DNA from: Vespula vulgaris
Lineage: Eukaryota > Arthropoda > Insecta > Hymenoptera > Vespidae
DNA length: 64,000 bases
Direction: 5' to 3'
NCBI RefSeq assembly: GCF_905475345.1
Contig: NC_066589.1
Span: 1,767,001-1,831,000 of the forward strand
The notes under the pieces were generated by a model. That model had not been told where the DNA came from and did not search any database. It was given only the letters and a program-made list of their open reading frames with translations. Shown in pieces: positions 37,977 through 51,800 of this stretch; the stretch's first letter is position 1, and every line of letters begins with the position of its first letter. The position numbers and the translations under genes are program-made.

Positions 37977-38147
37977 ATGTCCGCCAAGAAAAACACCACA
38001 AAGGTTTCCGAGATCGACGCTCACGTCAGCAATCAGTACGACATCATTCGACGTCTCGGCAAAGGGGTGACTCATCCTGCTTCTTAGTGTTATCTTTATT
38101 TCTTTTTCTTAATTCTTCATGTGATTCTCTCTTAAGAACTCGACAAA

Positions 38148-38211
<64 letters not shown>

Positions 38212-41200
38212 AAATTTTAATATTAGATCTCTAACATTCGTTTTAACACGCGATATCATATTAGTAATTCTTTTTCCGTTTTCATACAATTGTTTTTTCT
38301 CTTCTACAACGTTTCATTATATTTTGTTCGATTTATCACGTATATGATACGTATAAATGTTATTCTTTGTATTTCCATATCGTCATGTTTTCTTTTTTTT
38401 TCTTTCTTTCTTTTTCTTTTCTTCTTCAAAAATTTCTACGTACGTACTCGCTGTATCAAAGATTTTGCTCGGAACTGTTTATGATAATGAAAACACAACA
38501 CGTGTATGGGCGATGAGAAGTAAAGGTCACCGGTATTACTTCCTATGTGTTCCTTTGTATTCCTTCTACACGATAAACGCGTACGAATTGCTTTGTTTCC
38601 CTTTTTTTTTTCTTCTTCTTTCTATCTGGAGACCCTTTACTATATCACGTCTCCAACTATTAGTTAAACGATGTCAGTCAGAGCGAACGTATATCTCTCT
38701 CGTATCAAAGAAGATTCTTAAATAAATTACGCGAATTCTTTTTCTCTCGTATCTTTCTTTTCTTTTTTTTACTATCTCAAATAATCATAAAAGTTACAAA
38801 TCTAATATTTTTCAATATTTTTCGAAACGAAGGATATTAAAGAAAAAGAATTTAATTCGCGGTTATGATATCAATTATCATCTTTTTCCTTGAGTAAAAA
38901 AATGAAATGTAAATTAAAAATGATATAGTACGATCGATAATTGTGTAGAAAATGTAAGCTTGGAGACAATCGATATGAAAACGGTTTGGAGCCATCGCCG
39001 TCACTGTCGCAACGAAAATAAAACTATTATCCGTCATTCGCTTAACTATGCATACATATATAATGAAAACGTACAGCCTAACTCGATACATAAAAAATCA
39101 ATTTCTGTCATCGCGAGGAAGAACGTCGGTGAACGTTCATCGATCAGTGAAGTACTACAAGCAAAGACATTCTTGGCACGACGTTGAAAATAATTATGTT
39201 GATCTCAAAAAGGGGATAATTAAAAAAGAAAAGAAGATATTCGCGACATCATATCTTCGTTCGACTTTCATCTAATTTATCATACTTCACTTTTTCTGGT
39301 AAAATAAACTTTACTCTTCTTGAAAGTTTTCTATCGATGATGAAAGAAGAAAAAGAAAATAAATTCGAAAACTTTAAATCAAATGGAATGAATGAGTAAA
39401 ATGCGTAATTAGAAATTGTTAATTGGATTAAATAATTAATGTCACTGCGATCTTTCAATACTTGGAAAGTTAGAAAAAATGTAAACAATTTTTACGATTA
39501 CACGAATGTAGATCAATGGAGAGTGTGGGGAAAAGATAAATTCGGGTCAAGGAAAGTTTACGTCCTTCGTCCAATAGGATTTGTCGTTGAGGCTAACACG
39601 TCGTTTTAAAGAAATGTCGTTTGTCGTTCGACTTCCGACATTCTTCTTTGACTTTGTGTGCCATTCGGTACACGTATTTTACGTTTTCTTTTGTACTCTT
39701 TTCATGTAATTATATGTCTACAAAGAAAACGAGACCGTATTTATTTCGGCTAATAAATGAGATATTAGAATTAATTAAAATAACTGGTAATATCACTTTT
39801 GCACATAGACGGATAGACAAATTAATTTTATACTTTGAAAAAGAAAAAAAAGAAAAGAGGTCGTTTGCAATTCTATTAAGAATATAAAATTAAAATTCAT
39901 TAACTTTTCATTCGACTAATTAGATAACAATGAAAGATTATTTGAAAAAGAAGCTCTTGAAAAATATCTTATTTAATTTCATATAAAAGAATGTAGCGAA
40001 CGAAGAAGAACAAAAGAAAGAAAGGAAAAGAAAACATACAAAAAATTTGTTAACAGGCATACGGCATAGTATGGAAGGCGATAGAAAAGAAAACGAAGGA
40101 AACGGTGGCAGTGAAGAAGATCTTCGATGCATTTAGAAATCAAACAGACGCACAGCGTACTTTCCGTGAAATAATGTTTCTGCTATCGTTTTCCAATCAC
40201 GAGAACATCGTACGACTGATCGGCCTACACAAGGCGGACAACGATCGGGACATTTATCTCGTATTCGAGTACATGGGTGAGTTTTTCCCGATCCGAAGAA
40301 GAATTCAAAAAGGTCACATGCGTCGTTTCTCAGACTTTTGGCCTGAAACACGTTTCGGCCCGTTTCCTCAGAAACCGATCTCCACAACGTCATTAAGAAG
40401 GGCAACATCCTCAAGGACATCCATAAGGTCTTCATCATGTATCAATTGTTCAAGGCTATCAAGTATATACACTCCGGTAACGTCATTCACAGAGACTTGA
40501 AGGTCAGTATTTACTCTAATACTGTAGTGATAAATATTCGACTGTTAACAACAAATAGATATCAAATAAATCATACGATAATGATATCTAACAGCCATCG
40601 AACGTCTTGCTGAACGCTCAATGCCATTGCAAGATAGCTGACTTTGGTCTAGCGCGATCCGTCACACATATCGGTGAAGGTGATGGTGAAACCGGAAGCG
40701 ACCCAACTCTGACCGATTACGTCGCTACGAGATGGTACCGTGCACCGGAAATACTGATCGCCTCGAAAAGGTATTCGATTCATATCTCGGTCAGAACAAT
40801 TCTACGACACGCGACGAATCGATTTAACATCATCCCTTGATAGTTATTGAGTCGATTTATTACATTTAAGACTAGACATTTAAATGCATAATCATTACAT
40901 CTACAGTAGAAAAGAAATTCAATAACACAATTAGAATAATAGATGAGACAAATATCGTGACAGGATGAAAAAAAGACAGAGTAATGTCCGCAAATAATTT
41001 ATTTATTTACAAGAATTAATTTACAATAAAATTTACTAATCTACATACAATATATATATATTTTTTTTCTAAATTTATCAAGACGTTTCCCTTTAAGGTA
41101 CACGAAAGGCATCGACATGTGGTCCCTAGGTTGTATTCTCGGTGAGATGTTGCTCGGCAAGCCTCTATTTCCTGGTTCATCGACGATAAATCAAGTCGAG

Positions 41201-43813
41201 AGAATAATGGCTACACTTCCAGCACCAACGGAAGAAGGTAATCCTTTATTTCCAAGAGGTTTCTGCAAAAAAATAAAGCACGATGAAATCTGTTAGATCA
41301 TTTTCACTTCGTCCCAACGAAACTTTCTTTTTGTTTTTCCTCCCTTCAGATTTGATTTCGGTTAGTGCTGGTTATGGTACTAATTTGCTGGAAAAAAGTC
41401 CAGTTGGTCCAAAACGTTCCTTGAAGGATTTATTACCTGATGCATCGAAAGAAGCTTTAGATCTCATTTGTCATCTGATAGTGTTCAATCCGACGCATCG
41501 ATTGACGGCAGTCGAAGCTCTGGAACACATCTATGTAGTTAGGTAAATATTACATGCATGTAAAATATGTTTTTCTTTACTACTCTTTACATTGTTCCTC
41601 TCTTTCTACTTCTCTCTTTTTCTTTCTCTCTCTTTCCCTTTTTTCTCTCTCACTGTTACTCTTTTATCCGTGAGTCATTATAAATAACACGTTAAAATTA
41701 ATATCAATAATGTTCGGGCATAGTAATTACAGAAATAATATTGTATTTGAAAAAAAATGTACGATATTAGATCTAACGATATTAGTCCTGCCCGTTTAAT
41801 GATTAATCATATTCAAATGTAACTGTAATAAAAATGATATTATTATTATTAAGCAAAATTATACACGTTAAAAATTATTTTCTATTATAACTTTATTCGC
41901 GAGAAATTATTTTGTTTTTTTTTTTTTTTTTTCCAATAAAATCTCTTTCTATTTTCCTTTACAATTAATATTTTTTCTTTTCAAATAAACATATTGTATT
42001 TGTTGGAATATATTTTCTGAATAAAGAATACATTTTCAACAGAACTAACAAAACTACTCGACAAATTTAATATAAGTCAAAGTAATTCTTTTTCAAGTAA
42101 ACTTACCGTAATAAGAACGAATACGTAACAATATTATACCTGGTTAAGATGTACACGTAAAATCCATTGTAACTTCGATACTAGTAATAGAATATTTTTT
42201 CTTTTTTCAGTTTTCACAGAAGAGGAAACGAACCTTCAAGAAGTACCAGCGTAGTACCATTGCTAAGGGACGACGTACAACTTTCAGTCGAAGAATACAG
42301 GAATAAGCTCTATGCGATGATGGATGAGAAGCATAGGAAGCATAAAAATATGCGAGTACCTTATTGTCATTTTTATATTTATTTAATTTTATCTTTTTTA
42401 CTAATTGAATTTCTTGAAAGACTCAAATGTCGAATTAAGTTGACAAGTATTCTATCGAAAGTTTGAGATGTTCGCACAAAAAAAATGTCCTACTCGTCCG
42501 AACCAATATTAAACGTATATTTACATACATACGTATGTAGGTCGAAAGCGAGAGTTAGACGTCTTTCGGAACATATCAGAAAGGAAACGTACAACTCTAC
42601 GAACAATGGAAACTTTGTAGTCGGTCAAGGTGACGTAATAACTGGTAAAAATCTTCGCTCTTCGTGCGGCGATCTGCGTAACAACAAAAACCATTTCCAG
42701 GCATCGCAACAAACAAACGGTAATAACAAACAAATAAGCCAACTTATTTTAACTAATTATAGAAAAACATACGAGTCGAGAGAAAGAATGAAAGCAACGA
42801 TTTGTTGTACTAGACCTATCGATAAGTTCTATTTTGCTCGAAGTAGAGAGAACTAATGAATTATTCATATAGCACGGTCATCGAGATTTCACATCGTCCG
42901 TATTTAAGATGAAATTTAAGATGAAATTATTAACGAGTTCCAATGCGATGACTACTCGTATTCATATTTCATCTATAATATTTCAGATTGATCTTAATTC
43001 GAATTCAATTATATACATAAAGATATAATCGTGCTTCGATTTGATATCTTTCAGATTTATTTCATTTCAACGTTTCCTTCTCGTTTCATACATGACTGTT
43101 TAATTCGTGCATAGGCAAAGATAAAATTAAAAAAAAATTGTAATACTTGAAACGCTCATCTTTTTTAATTAATTATCACACCATATGGAAACGATACGCC
43201 GGTTAATCGCATTAACGTCGACTCTATTATATCGAAAGCAAAATTTCTAGTCATGGATTACATCTAGTCATGAATTATAAACTTCCGTTTCTTAAAGCAC
43301 GAGCAAGTTTGGCAAACAGAAAAGTAATAACGACGTCACAAGGTCGATCAAGTGACGAAAGTGCTCGAGTTGGCAAAACGAGGACAATAAGTACGTCAGG
43401 GAATATATCGATACAAGATAATACAAAGAATAATCTGCACAACGGTGAGATTAATATCGTTTTGTTATTTTCAAAAAATCGACAGTCAGGAGAATTTTCA
43501 TTATTCATTAAAAAGAAATTCTATCGCGATAACTCGACGTATTTTAATCATAATATATGTTAAAGAATCGTTGAAAGATTCGATAACTAATGGATTTGAA
43601 CTTTTTACTTGTTGTCTCGATTACAGGTAAAAATCCGACCTCTCAATATGCTTATAATCTTTCGAACGGTCATCTAGGAAATTTACCAGCGGGAACAACA
43701 AAAAGTTGTCTTTGTTTGAGTCAACAAAATCAACATCTGTCGAAATCTCAAAGATCCATACAATCGGATCAAGTGACAGCGGTAAGAAGCCCCTCATCTT
43801 CGATCGATCTGTT

Positions 43814-43845
<32 letters not shown>

Positions 43846-45018
43846 CCCTCTCCTTCATCCTCACATCTGTTTATCTATCTATATACCTCTTCGTAATTAC
43901 TGCTCTCACGATAGTAAAGAGACGATTATATCGTTACAGGCTACTTGTCGCGTGGGATTTGCTTAGGTATCGTACACTATTTACACGTACTGTGCATGTT
44001 CTCGCACATCTTTTCACTTTCGCATTTTTGATTCGCATGACTCTTGTTAAATGAACTATTGCTGAATAATATTTTAATCAATTCTTGCCGAACATTTATT
44101 TAAATATTTCGTATATGTTAAACTTTGTATTATTTCTCTTTTTCTTTCTTTTTCTATCTTTTTTTTTTTCGTTGTTGTCATAAGTATAGCTTTGCAGTTA
44201 TTAGAAATTGAGATAAATCTGGTTGATCGATTTTGTGAAAATCGTTATTTCAGTATGGCGCGAATGTAAGGTGTAACCAATTAGGAGGAACGTCACGCAT
44301 GAAACTACGAAGAGGATGCGATAGGCAAACGCGTTCGACTCAGCATCAACGTCCGCCGATAGTAAACAACATCGATCGGTCGAAAACAACGGCGTTGAAG
44401 TCATTGAATGAGACTAACGATTCGAAGCTCGGTTTATTAAGGTATACTAAGTATTTAACTACGATGTTAAACAACAACAATAATAATAACAACAGGGTAA
44501 CGAAGCACTTCGTAACGACTTCTCCGATCAATAGTAACATTTTGAATGGGATCGGTAATAGCAGTAACAGCGGAGGAAGTGCAAGCAGTTCTGAACTTTA
44601 CGCTCCTCGACGGTCGACTTCGCAATTTCAAATCGTTAGAAATTATTTAAATCAGACGTTGCCGGTTCATTCATCGTCGGTTCAGCAACAGCATCAACAA
44701 CATCATCAGCATCAGCAACACCAACAACAACAGCAACATCATCACCGTCAAAAAGAAAGTCGTGGATCGGAAAAAATTACGTCGAAAATGGACAAGTTTA
44801 ATCCAATCAATAATTATTATCTTAAAAGTTCAACGTTGAAGAGACCAGAGATATCAAAGATTCAAACGAGACACAGTTTCGGTGGATTTAGTGTTCTCGA
44901 TAAAAATAAGAACCCGATCGAAATTAGCTCGCGAACTATCGATAGTACCAATCAAAGTCATGGTATTATTACCGCTTCGGTTTATAAGGATTTACGTAAT
45001 GGGATTATAAGGTGGTGA
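37977..45018 (+). CDS. Erk7 / MAPK15: Atypical MAP kinase ERK7/MAPK15, 11 exons
   Basis: Exons: 37977-38066, 40057-40276, 40372-40502, 40595-40770, 41098-41237, 41350-41542, 42211-42351, 42541-42719, 43268-43444, 43627-43781, 44254-45018; 2367 nt, 788 aa. Kinase domain about residues 20-316: GKGAYG loop at 28-33, Lys50, HRDLKPSN at 143-150, DFG at 163-165, T-D-Y at 187-189, RWYRAPE to 199. The KKIFDAFRNQTDAQRTFREI block typifies ERK7. The long tail is low complexity, with Asn-rich (about 607) and Gln/His-rich (about 678-698) runs. ERK7 kinases autoactivate and act in autophagy, secretion and cilia. The exon 7-8 junction keeps frame only with a GC donor at 42352. An in-frame ATG at 37839 would add 46 residues; 37977 fits the family. 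A 12-nt exon at 43940-43951 is possible. The tail is less certain than the kinase core. Confidence 0.92.
38067..40056 (+). other. ERK7 intron 1 (2.0 kb)
   Basis: Donor GGG|GTGACT and acceptor AACAG|GCA join the GKG and AYG halves of the glycine loop. The intron holds a CT repeat and pyrimidine tracts; no nested gene was found. Confidence 0.8.
38153..38208. repeat. (CT)28 microsatellite in ERK7 intron 1
   Basis: Perfect CT run about 90 bases past the exon 1 donor. Confidence 0.9.
41543..42210 (+). other. ERK7 intron 6 (0.7 kb)
   Basis: GTAAAT donor and TTTTTTCAG acceptor; pyrimidine-rich, no other features. Confidence 0.8.
43813..43848. repeat. (CT)n microsatellite in ERK7 intron 10
   Basis: CT run about 30 bases past the exon 10 donor at 43782. 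Confidence 0.85.
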
Positions 45019-45103
45019 TAAATGGACGAAGAGCTTCCGATAGAAACAGTGAGAGTGAAAAAGAAATAGAAAGGAAGAGGGAGAAACTATGATTCGTTTC
45101 TGT

Positions 45104-45109
45104 AATAAA
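45104..45109 (+). terminator. Poly(A) signal AATAAA of ERK7
   Basis: AATAAA lies 86 bases after the stop. A second one at 45237-45242 directly precedes a genomic A-run, so either could be used. Confidence 0.5.
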
Positions 45110-45242
45110 GCGGAATAACAAAGGATAAAATCGTGTTTTCGATCGATTAAAGAAAATTCGCAGAAACGTATCATCTTACTCACTCCTGTTTCTTCGTCGA
45201 AAGTCATTTCGTCCTGGATAGATGTATACATTCTTTAATAAA

Positions 45243-48200
45243 AAAAAAAAAAAAAGAAAAAAGAAAAAAACAAACAAACAAATAAACAAAAAAGAACAGA
45301 GAGAGATCCGAAGACGTTAGATGAAAAACGTGAAATCGCTAGTACTAGGTTTTCCTAGGTCCGATATTTTTAAGAGTAACGTCTGAAACTTGTCGACGGA
45401 TACATAAATTTACAAGTATTACACTGTTTACATCGGATGGAGAGAAAAAGAGAGAAAAAGAATTATAACAAAGAAGAAGCTTTCGTCCGTGTTACTTTCT
45501 CTCGCATGATGTTCTCACATCTTTGATTGTGTATCTTTCTAGAGTAACTTACAATTAGTATAGCCTTTTAATATTCACTCGTCCACGTGATCGTTCATTA
45601 ATAACATCTTGCGCGAGAAAGTCAAATGACAAAGCTTACTAGATCATTCGTAAAGAATTACGGTAATTATATAACGTACTTGGAAAGTCTTTTTTTATGA
45701 ATCTTTTTATAAGTCCTTTGCGTTTGCTAAATCGCCATAAAAATAAAATTTGATAATCTCTTCGATCGATCTCGTAAAAAAGAATCGAATCGAATCGAAA
45801 GGGAAAATCGAGAGCGTACGTCGTCTAAAAAAAAAAAGTGCACATTGTAAAATATAATTTTTTAATAAAAAGAAAATAAAAAAAAACAAAAATAAGGAAA
45901 GGATGGCGGAGAAAAAGAAAAAAAAAGATAAAAGTAAATAAAAAGAAAAACGTAAAAAAAAGAAAAATGAAAGACAATAAAACGTATAGTCTGCAATGTT
46001 CGAGAAAACGTAGTTGTGACGAATAAAAATAACTTGTTTATCCGTCAACATAAAAATACGTAGCACGTTCCAACGAAATGGATTTTCATTTTTACAAGAG
46101 AGAAAAAAAATAATCCTGTAGTTTTCACGACCAATGAATGAATATCGAAATACATATGTACATCTTGAAAAATGATTAACCCGTTCTATCCTCGTTCGCA
46201 ATCTTGAAAAAGTTATAATATCAGAAAGATTTAACCGGTTTCTTTCGAGAAAACGTGATCTCTCATTTTCTTTTCCTCCTTTTTTTTCCTTTTTTTTTTT
46301 CTCTCGTTCGTTTATTTTCTACGAAAGAAAAGTCATTTTCATGTATGTACGGCACGAGGCAACGTTCTATCTCAACGATCGAACACTCTCATACATACTA
46401 GAAACCTTCGGAGACCTCTTATTGTGTCGCGTCCCGAAAGAGGATCCCTTTATGGCTTCTAAGGTTTTCTTTTCTCTTTCATTGTCAGCAGTACGACGAA
46501 ACATATATTCGAGTTGAGATCTAGAAGTTAAAAATGATGGAAAACGTCGTACGTTATAGGGGAATTCGTCGTCATGTGCGTTTCTCGATTTGCGATATCA
46601 TGGACAAAGTCGAAAGCGTTACAAAACCTTGAAACGTTCCATCCCTTCGTAACAAGGGCATCACGTTCGAATGAAGAAGGGGTTGCTCCGACAGCAAAAA
46701 ACTCGAAAACATCCTTCGATTTCTGATTTCTTTACGTATATTTTCTTTTTTAGTATGCGAAGAAGAAGATCTCTTAGATTTTAAACTCTGCTTATATGTT
46801 CGGAATTAAAGCGGACGTTATTATTCCGACTGAATTTTTATTTATTATTTATTTATTTATTTATCTTTTCTTTTTTATTTTATTTTGTAATCGTTTTCTC
46901 TTTCTTTATTTTTTCTCTTTTTCTTATCGTTCTTATCGTAAACTTAGCAATAGAAAACAAATTTTTGTTAGGACTCGTAAAGTCGATAATTTAATGAATT
47001 CGCTTAAGACCATTTTACGTGAATATTAATGATATATTAATCTTTATTCAAAATACACGACACGATATGCTTTACACAAAGTAAAGTACACAAATATCTC
47101 CCAAGTTCGTCGATACTTTAGCTTTCGCTCCTATTAACCATGTTCCTTCGACATATTGTAATTGATGTTTAAACGAAATTCGTTTCTTCGACGTGATCCA
47201 ACGTTATGATCAAGCGTGCAGTATCGTCGAAGCGGAAATACCACGAACAAATATTTACATGGTGCGTAGTAGATAATATTATCGACCTTCTTGAATCTCA
47301 GAATCGCTTATCAATAATGCTGTATCGAGAATCAAAAAAATCATTGGAAAAGCTTTCGAAACGAAAATCGTCGTCGTCTTACAATTAATTACAAGATCAG
47401 ATAGTATTCTTTATTTATTTCTCCGAAATTCTATCCCTCTTTGTCTCTATCTCTCTTTCTTTTAATCGATAATCCAATTAGCAATCTCTTTTCAATACAC
47501 GTTCTTCGAGGGTCTACTATCTATAACGATACATCCTTCGTCCCGGTCCGTTTCACATGACCAATAAAAGTTCGGATGAAAATTTTACGACGAATAACGC
47601 GAGCACTATGAGACGTTAAATTGTCGTATTTCTTGGTGCACCAATCGATCGGAAGTACTAGAGTTTACGTTAAAAATATATACCGACCTGTAATTTTTTT
47701 TCGTTTGCTTTGTTTGTTTTCTTTTTTCCTCTTTCTTTCTTTCTCCCTTCTACGTTATCCACGATAACGTTCGTACGGCGAGAAACTCGGTCGGAATAAA
47801 AATTTAATACGTAAACAACATAAAATAAGTTCGCACAGTTGGTCGACTTAATAAATCAATTAACAGCCAGCAAACTCGCTATCCTCTACGAGTATAAAAT
47901 ACTTGCTCAAAAGTAGACACGAAGGTAGTACGAAGAAGTCTTTATCGCTTAAAACTTGTCGTAAATATGATCGTCTTACCCTATTTTCCCTGTAATTTGA
48001 TTCCTTTCTCAAATTAGTTACGCTTAATCGATTATGGGTTAGCCATAACAGTTCGTAATTATCGATACTGTCCTATCAGAGAGAAAAGTTTCCACTGTGC
48101 GTGTTCCTTTGCGTACGTGTGTTCCTTTGTGCGTGTATGCGTGTGTGTATAGTGCCTGTTTCTGGGTATGGTCATGCATAAATATACGTCGAGGGGAATT

Positions 48201-48578
48201 TAATTAGCAGCACTTCTCGTCTTTGTCGACGAAAACGACATTAATTATTTTCCACATTTTTCAATTTTAACAATTTGAAAATATTTTAAAAGCTTACCGA
48301 CACTCGATCGATTTTCCATTCGTTCCGAATAATTTGTTGTTTAATTCTGTGTACAATTACGACGGTAATAAAGGGAGTACGCTAGGACATAAGAAGAAGA
48401 TACGACAAGGGAGTCGTTTTCTTTTTCGTAAGAACAACCCATAAAACTCCCGATCATTCTCGCGTTAATTTCTTTTCTCTACCCATGGTCTGTAACTTTA
48501 CACGTTACGTTATATCGTAAAACTTCAAGATAGGAAGAAAGAATGATTCCTGTCTACCCTATCGGAAGGCTAATCGTC
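45243..48578. other. Convergent intergenic region between ERK7 and the GPCR
   Basis: No ORF with gene-like composition; the 164-codon Phe-rich - strand frame at 45707-46201 comes from A-rich DNA. It holds the 3' flanks of both genes and pyrimidine tracts. A GC-richer patch at 46370-46700 is unassigned. Confidence 0.5.
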
Positions 48579-48584
48579 TTTATT
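48579..48584 (-). terminator. Candidate poly(A) signal of the GPCR gene
   Basis: TTTATT on the + strand reads AATAAA on the gene strand, 310 bases past the stop codon. Others lie further on, so this choice is tentative. Confidence 0.3.
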
Positions 48585-48893
48585 TTCACCGCTTCTATCC
48601 GATATTTTGCAAGAGGTTCTCACATGCGATCTATAATATTCATATTTAGCCACAACACGTCAATAGGGGATCAATCGAAAGATTCTTATTAAATGACGAG
48701 TTATCCGAAGATTTATCGACTGTAGGAAATCAGTTTCATTCGAAAACTGTATGTATGGGAAAAGGTAATGAATGAATGAACGAATGAATGAACGAATTAT
48801 GATACATCAATGAAAGCACACGTTCTATACGTACATAAGTTCTAAATCTGTTCGATCGATCTTAAGTTTAAATTTCGAGTTGGGTTCAGGGAA

Positions 48894-51800
48894 TTAAGTA
48901 CAACGTCGATCGTCCATAGTAACAACGGTACATTGCCGTGGTTGACTCGCATCTGGATCATTCTTGTCATAACTCTGATGTCTATCCCGAGTAACGTCTA
49001 CTGGTTTTGGTTCTATCTGCATTTGTGGTGTACCTCGAATGCTTCTCAACATATAACAACGACGATGAGGGCTCTGCTTACTGTAGAAACTGTTATAACC
49101 ACTGCTTGACGTTGCAGTTTCGTGGCCTCCCATAGGTATACAGCAAACGGGCAACATCTTTCTTTGACGCAAAAAGCCTCGTCTGGCCTCACCGACCGTA
49201 CTGCATCCACCACATGCACCATCCGTATCTCGATGAACATCCTGAAAGAATATTCCCAAGACATCCAGAAAGTGTGTACGTAATCGATAGAAATTATTTT
49301 ATCTTTGATCTCATCTTCTATTCAGTTTTTCGTGTATAGAAAAAAAAAATGTTATATAATATGCGAAACTTATAATAATATAACGTTAATTTTTGAACGC
49401 GAATTAATAATTAATTTTTTGACGATAAAAAAAAATAGAAATATACAAGCGTGTGACTTGAAAGTGTTACAAGGAATTAATTGGTAATTATACTTGTAAT
49501 TTTCTTCTAATTAACAGATTAATTGGATGACATTTCGATGCTTAGTAGTTTTGCAATTTTTATTCATAAATGGCATAAAAAATTGTACAGAAAAAAAAAG
49601 TATATGAATCATTCCATACGACGAATTAAACGCATTTGTTTATTAATAGGACGATGAAATTAAACGATAAGGCATATAGAAACGTAAGTTTAATTATTAT
49701 TAAATCAAATGCTTCTCTAAAGACAAAAAGTTTTCCCTTATCGCTTCGATCACCCTCTTGCTTTTTCCTCGCATTTCTTTCGTAGTTACAAAATTCGATA
49801 TAACAAGTAGATTATCACGCTCTAATATGTCTTAAATTTGCCTTTTTTCCATATCTAGATTTCTATATTTACTCGTACATTAAAAGGCATAAAACTGTAA
49901 ATGTAATGAATAATTATGACGCAGAAACGATTGAATTGTACGTGAAACGTGTAGTTCCGTTGTATAAAGTAAATTAAAAATCAATAACTCGTACTGCTTA
50001 TACGTTTTATCAAATTCATAATTATATTCCTCGCGAAATAATGACTAACACGAAATTAATGCTTTTAAGAAAAAATATATAAATAATTATTATTCATATA
50101 AGGATCATTATTATTCACGTGAATTCAATAAAATCGTAACGATAAAATTTTCAAAGAATTATAAACAAGATTAAATATAAAATATTTGTAATTAGTATAC
50201 TTCACGTAGGTTTAAATTATTGCTTAATAAATAGAATTTTTGAATAGTTTGCTCGTCACGAATTCGCTATAATTTTATAGACTGAACATTTGGAATTCAT
50301 ATTAGGGTGTCGCTTGATGAAATCGCTATAATCTCTCTTTCTCTTTCTCTCACAGATACCCTCTTGAATAAGATGCGGGCTCTTAACTTAAGGGAACATT
50401 TGCTATCCTGCGGTCATATAAATTCCACGATAAAACGTCTACCATTCTATACCAACATTGGAAACGATCAAGCGGAATCGGAGGATCGCTGTCACGTATT
50501 AGACATTCTGTTATCTAATAAAAATAATCTTTTTCTTATCTCTTTCCTATCTATGTCTATATATTTTTGTTAATATCATAGGATATAAATAACAAAGAAA
50601 AAAAAAGGAAGAAAGAAATAAAAAAGAAAAATACTTTAACATAATAGTTTTATCAAAAACGGTCACCAGGTAGAATTTTAAATGTATCTCACGAAGAAAA
50701 TCGATCGCTGAACGAGATAACATTCGTGCCGTGTCGCGTCGTCTACGGATATAAGCTTAACGTTTCGTTCTCCTTCATCAATTTCTATTGACACGTATCG
50801 TCCGACGAGATAGTGCATATTCACAAGCACGATACGTTATGTATTAATTGGAAACAGGCCACTCTGTAAATAGATATATGTCATAACCGTAGATCTGTCA
50901 ATAAGAGATAAATTTCGTAAATTGCTGCTTTTCTCCTATGTAACATTCTTTAATCGTTCTATTAAATGATTTACGAGTAAGATCATTTAATCGCGAATCT
51001 AAAAATCTAAAAACCGAGCAAACTTTTCAATTGATCTATGTACGAAAACGTTGAAATAATCGTACGTGTAACTTTGAGAGTAAAGTAAAGATTATTAAGA
51101 AAAAAAACTAAAGAAAACAAAAAAAAGAAAATAACGAAGAAAAATTGACAGACAAACATATCAAATAATGCGATAACGATTTTATTGAGTAAATTCTAAC
51201 GAGGAACAAATAAATAGTGCAACGGTATTTGTTGTCACTGTCTCGTGATTACAATCTAACAATTTCATTCATTTTTCTTGCGAAATAATAACATTGAACT
51301 TTCTTGTTTTCGTCTCGCGAAATTTATTGAAGAAGGGAGACTCTTCTTTGTATGCAAGGCATTCACAGTGATAAATTCGTTACTACTGTTTCCTCCCTTG
51401 TCGATAAAATTACGACGGTTAAACTCGAGGGTGACATCATTGCGCAATAATACTCGGTAAACGAAAGTTTGTAGAATCCGTTCTTACGAAAACAATATGT
51501 TGCAAAGACTCAAATAAAATGAGAGAGAAAGAGAAAAAGAGTTTTGAAAATAACGTGATTAATTTCGCGTATTTCCATCCGCGTTTATCATTCCAACGTA
51601 ATTTAGTATTTTTCGAATCATTATCTGATTTATAAAAGTTTCATTTAGATGTAAAAAATTAGAAATCGAGAATGACGAAATCGTTAAAAGCGAAAGAAAA
51701 AGTTAGACATCGTTTCTTTTTATTATTCCATTTTTATCAGTTATAAACATTATTGTTTAATCAAATATACATACTTCGTTCTGTATTTAACAAAATAGTT

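Noticed and set aside
42356..42466. Reading ERK7 exon 7 straight on to the TGA at 42464
   Set aside because: It would give a hydrophobic, AT-rich tail unlike the family, while the later exons show consistent phases when spliced.
45707..46201. 164-codon - strand ORF
   Set aside because: Phe-rich translation of A-rich DNA downstream of ERK7; no motif.
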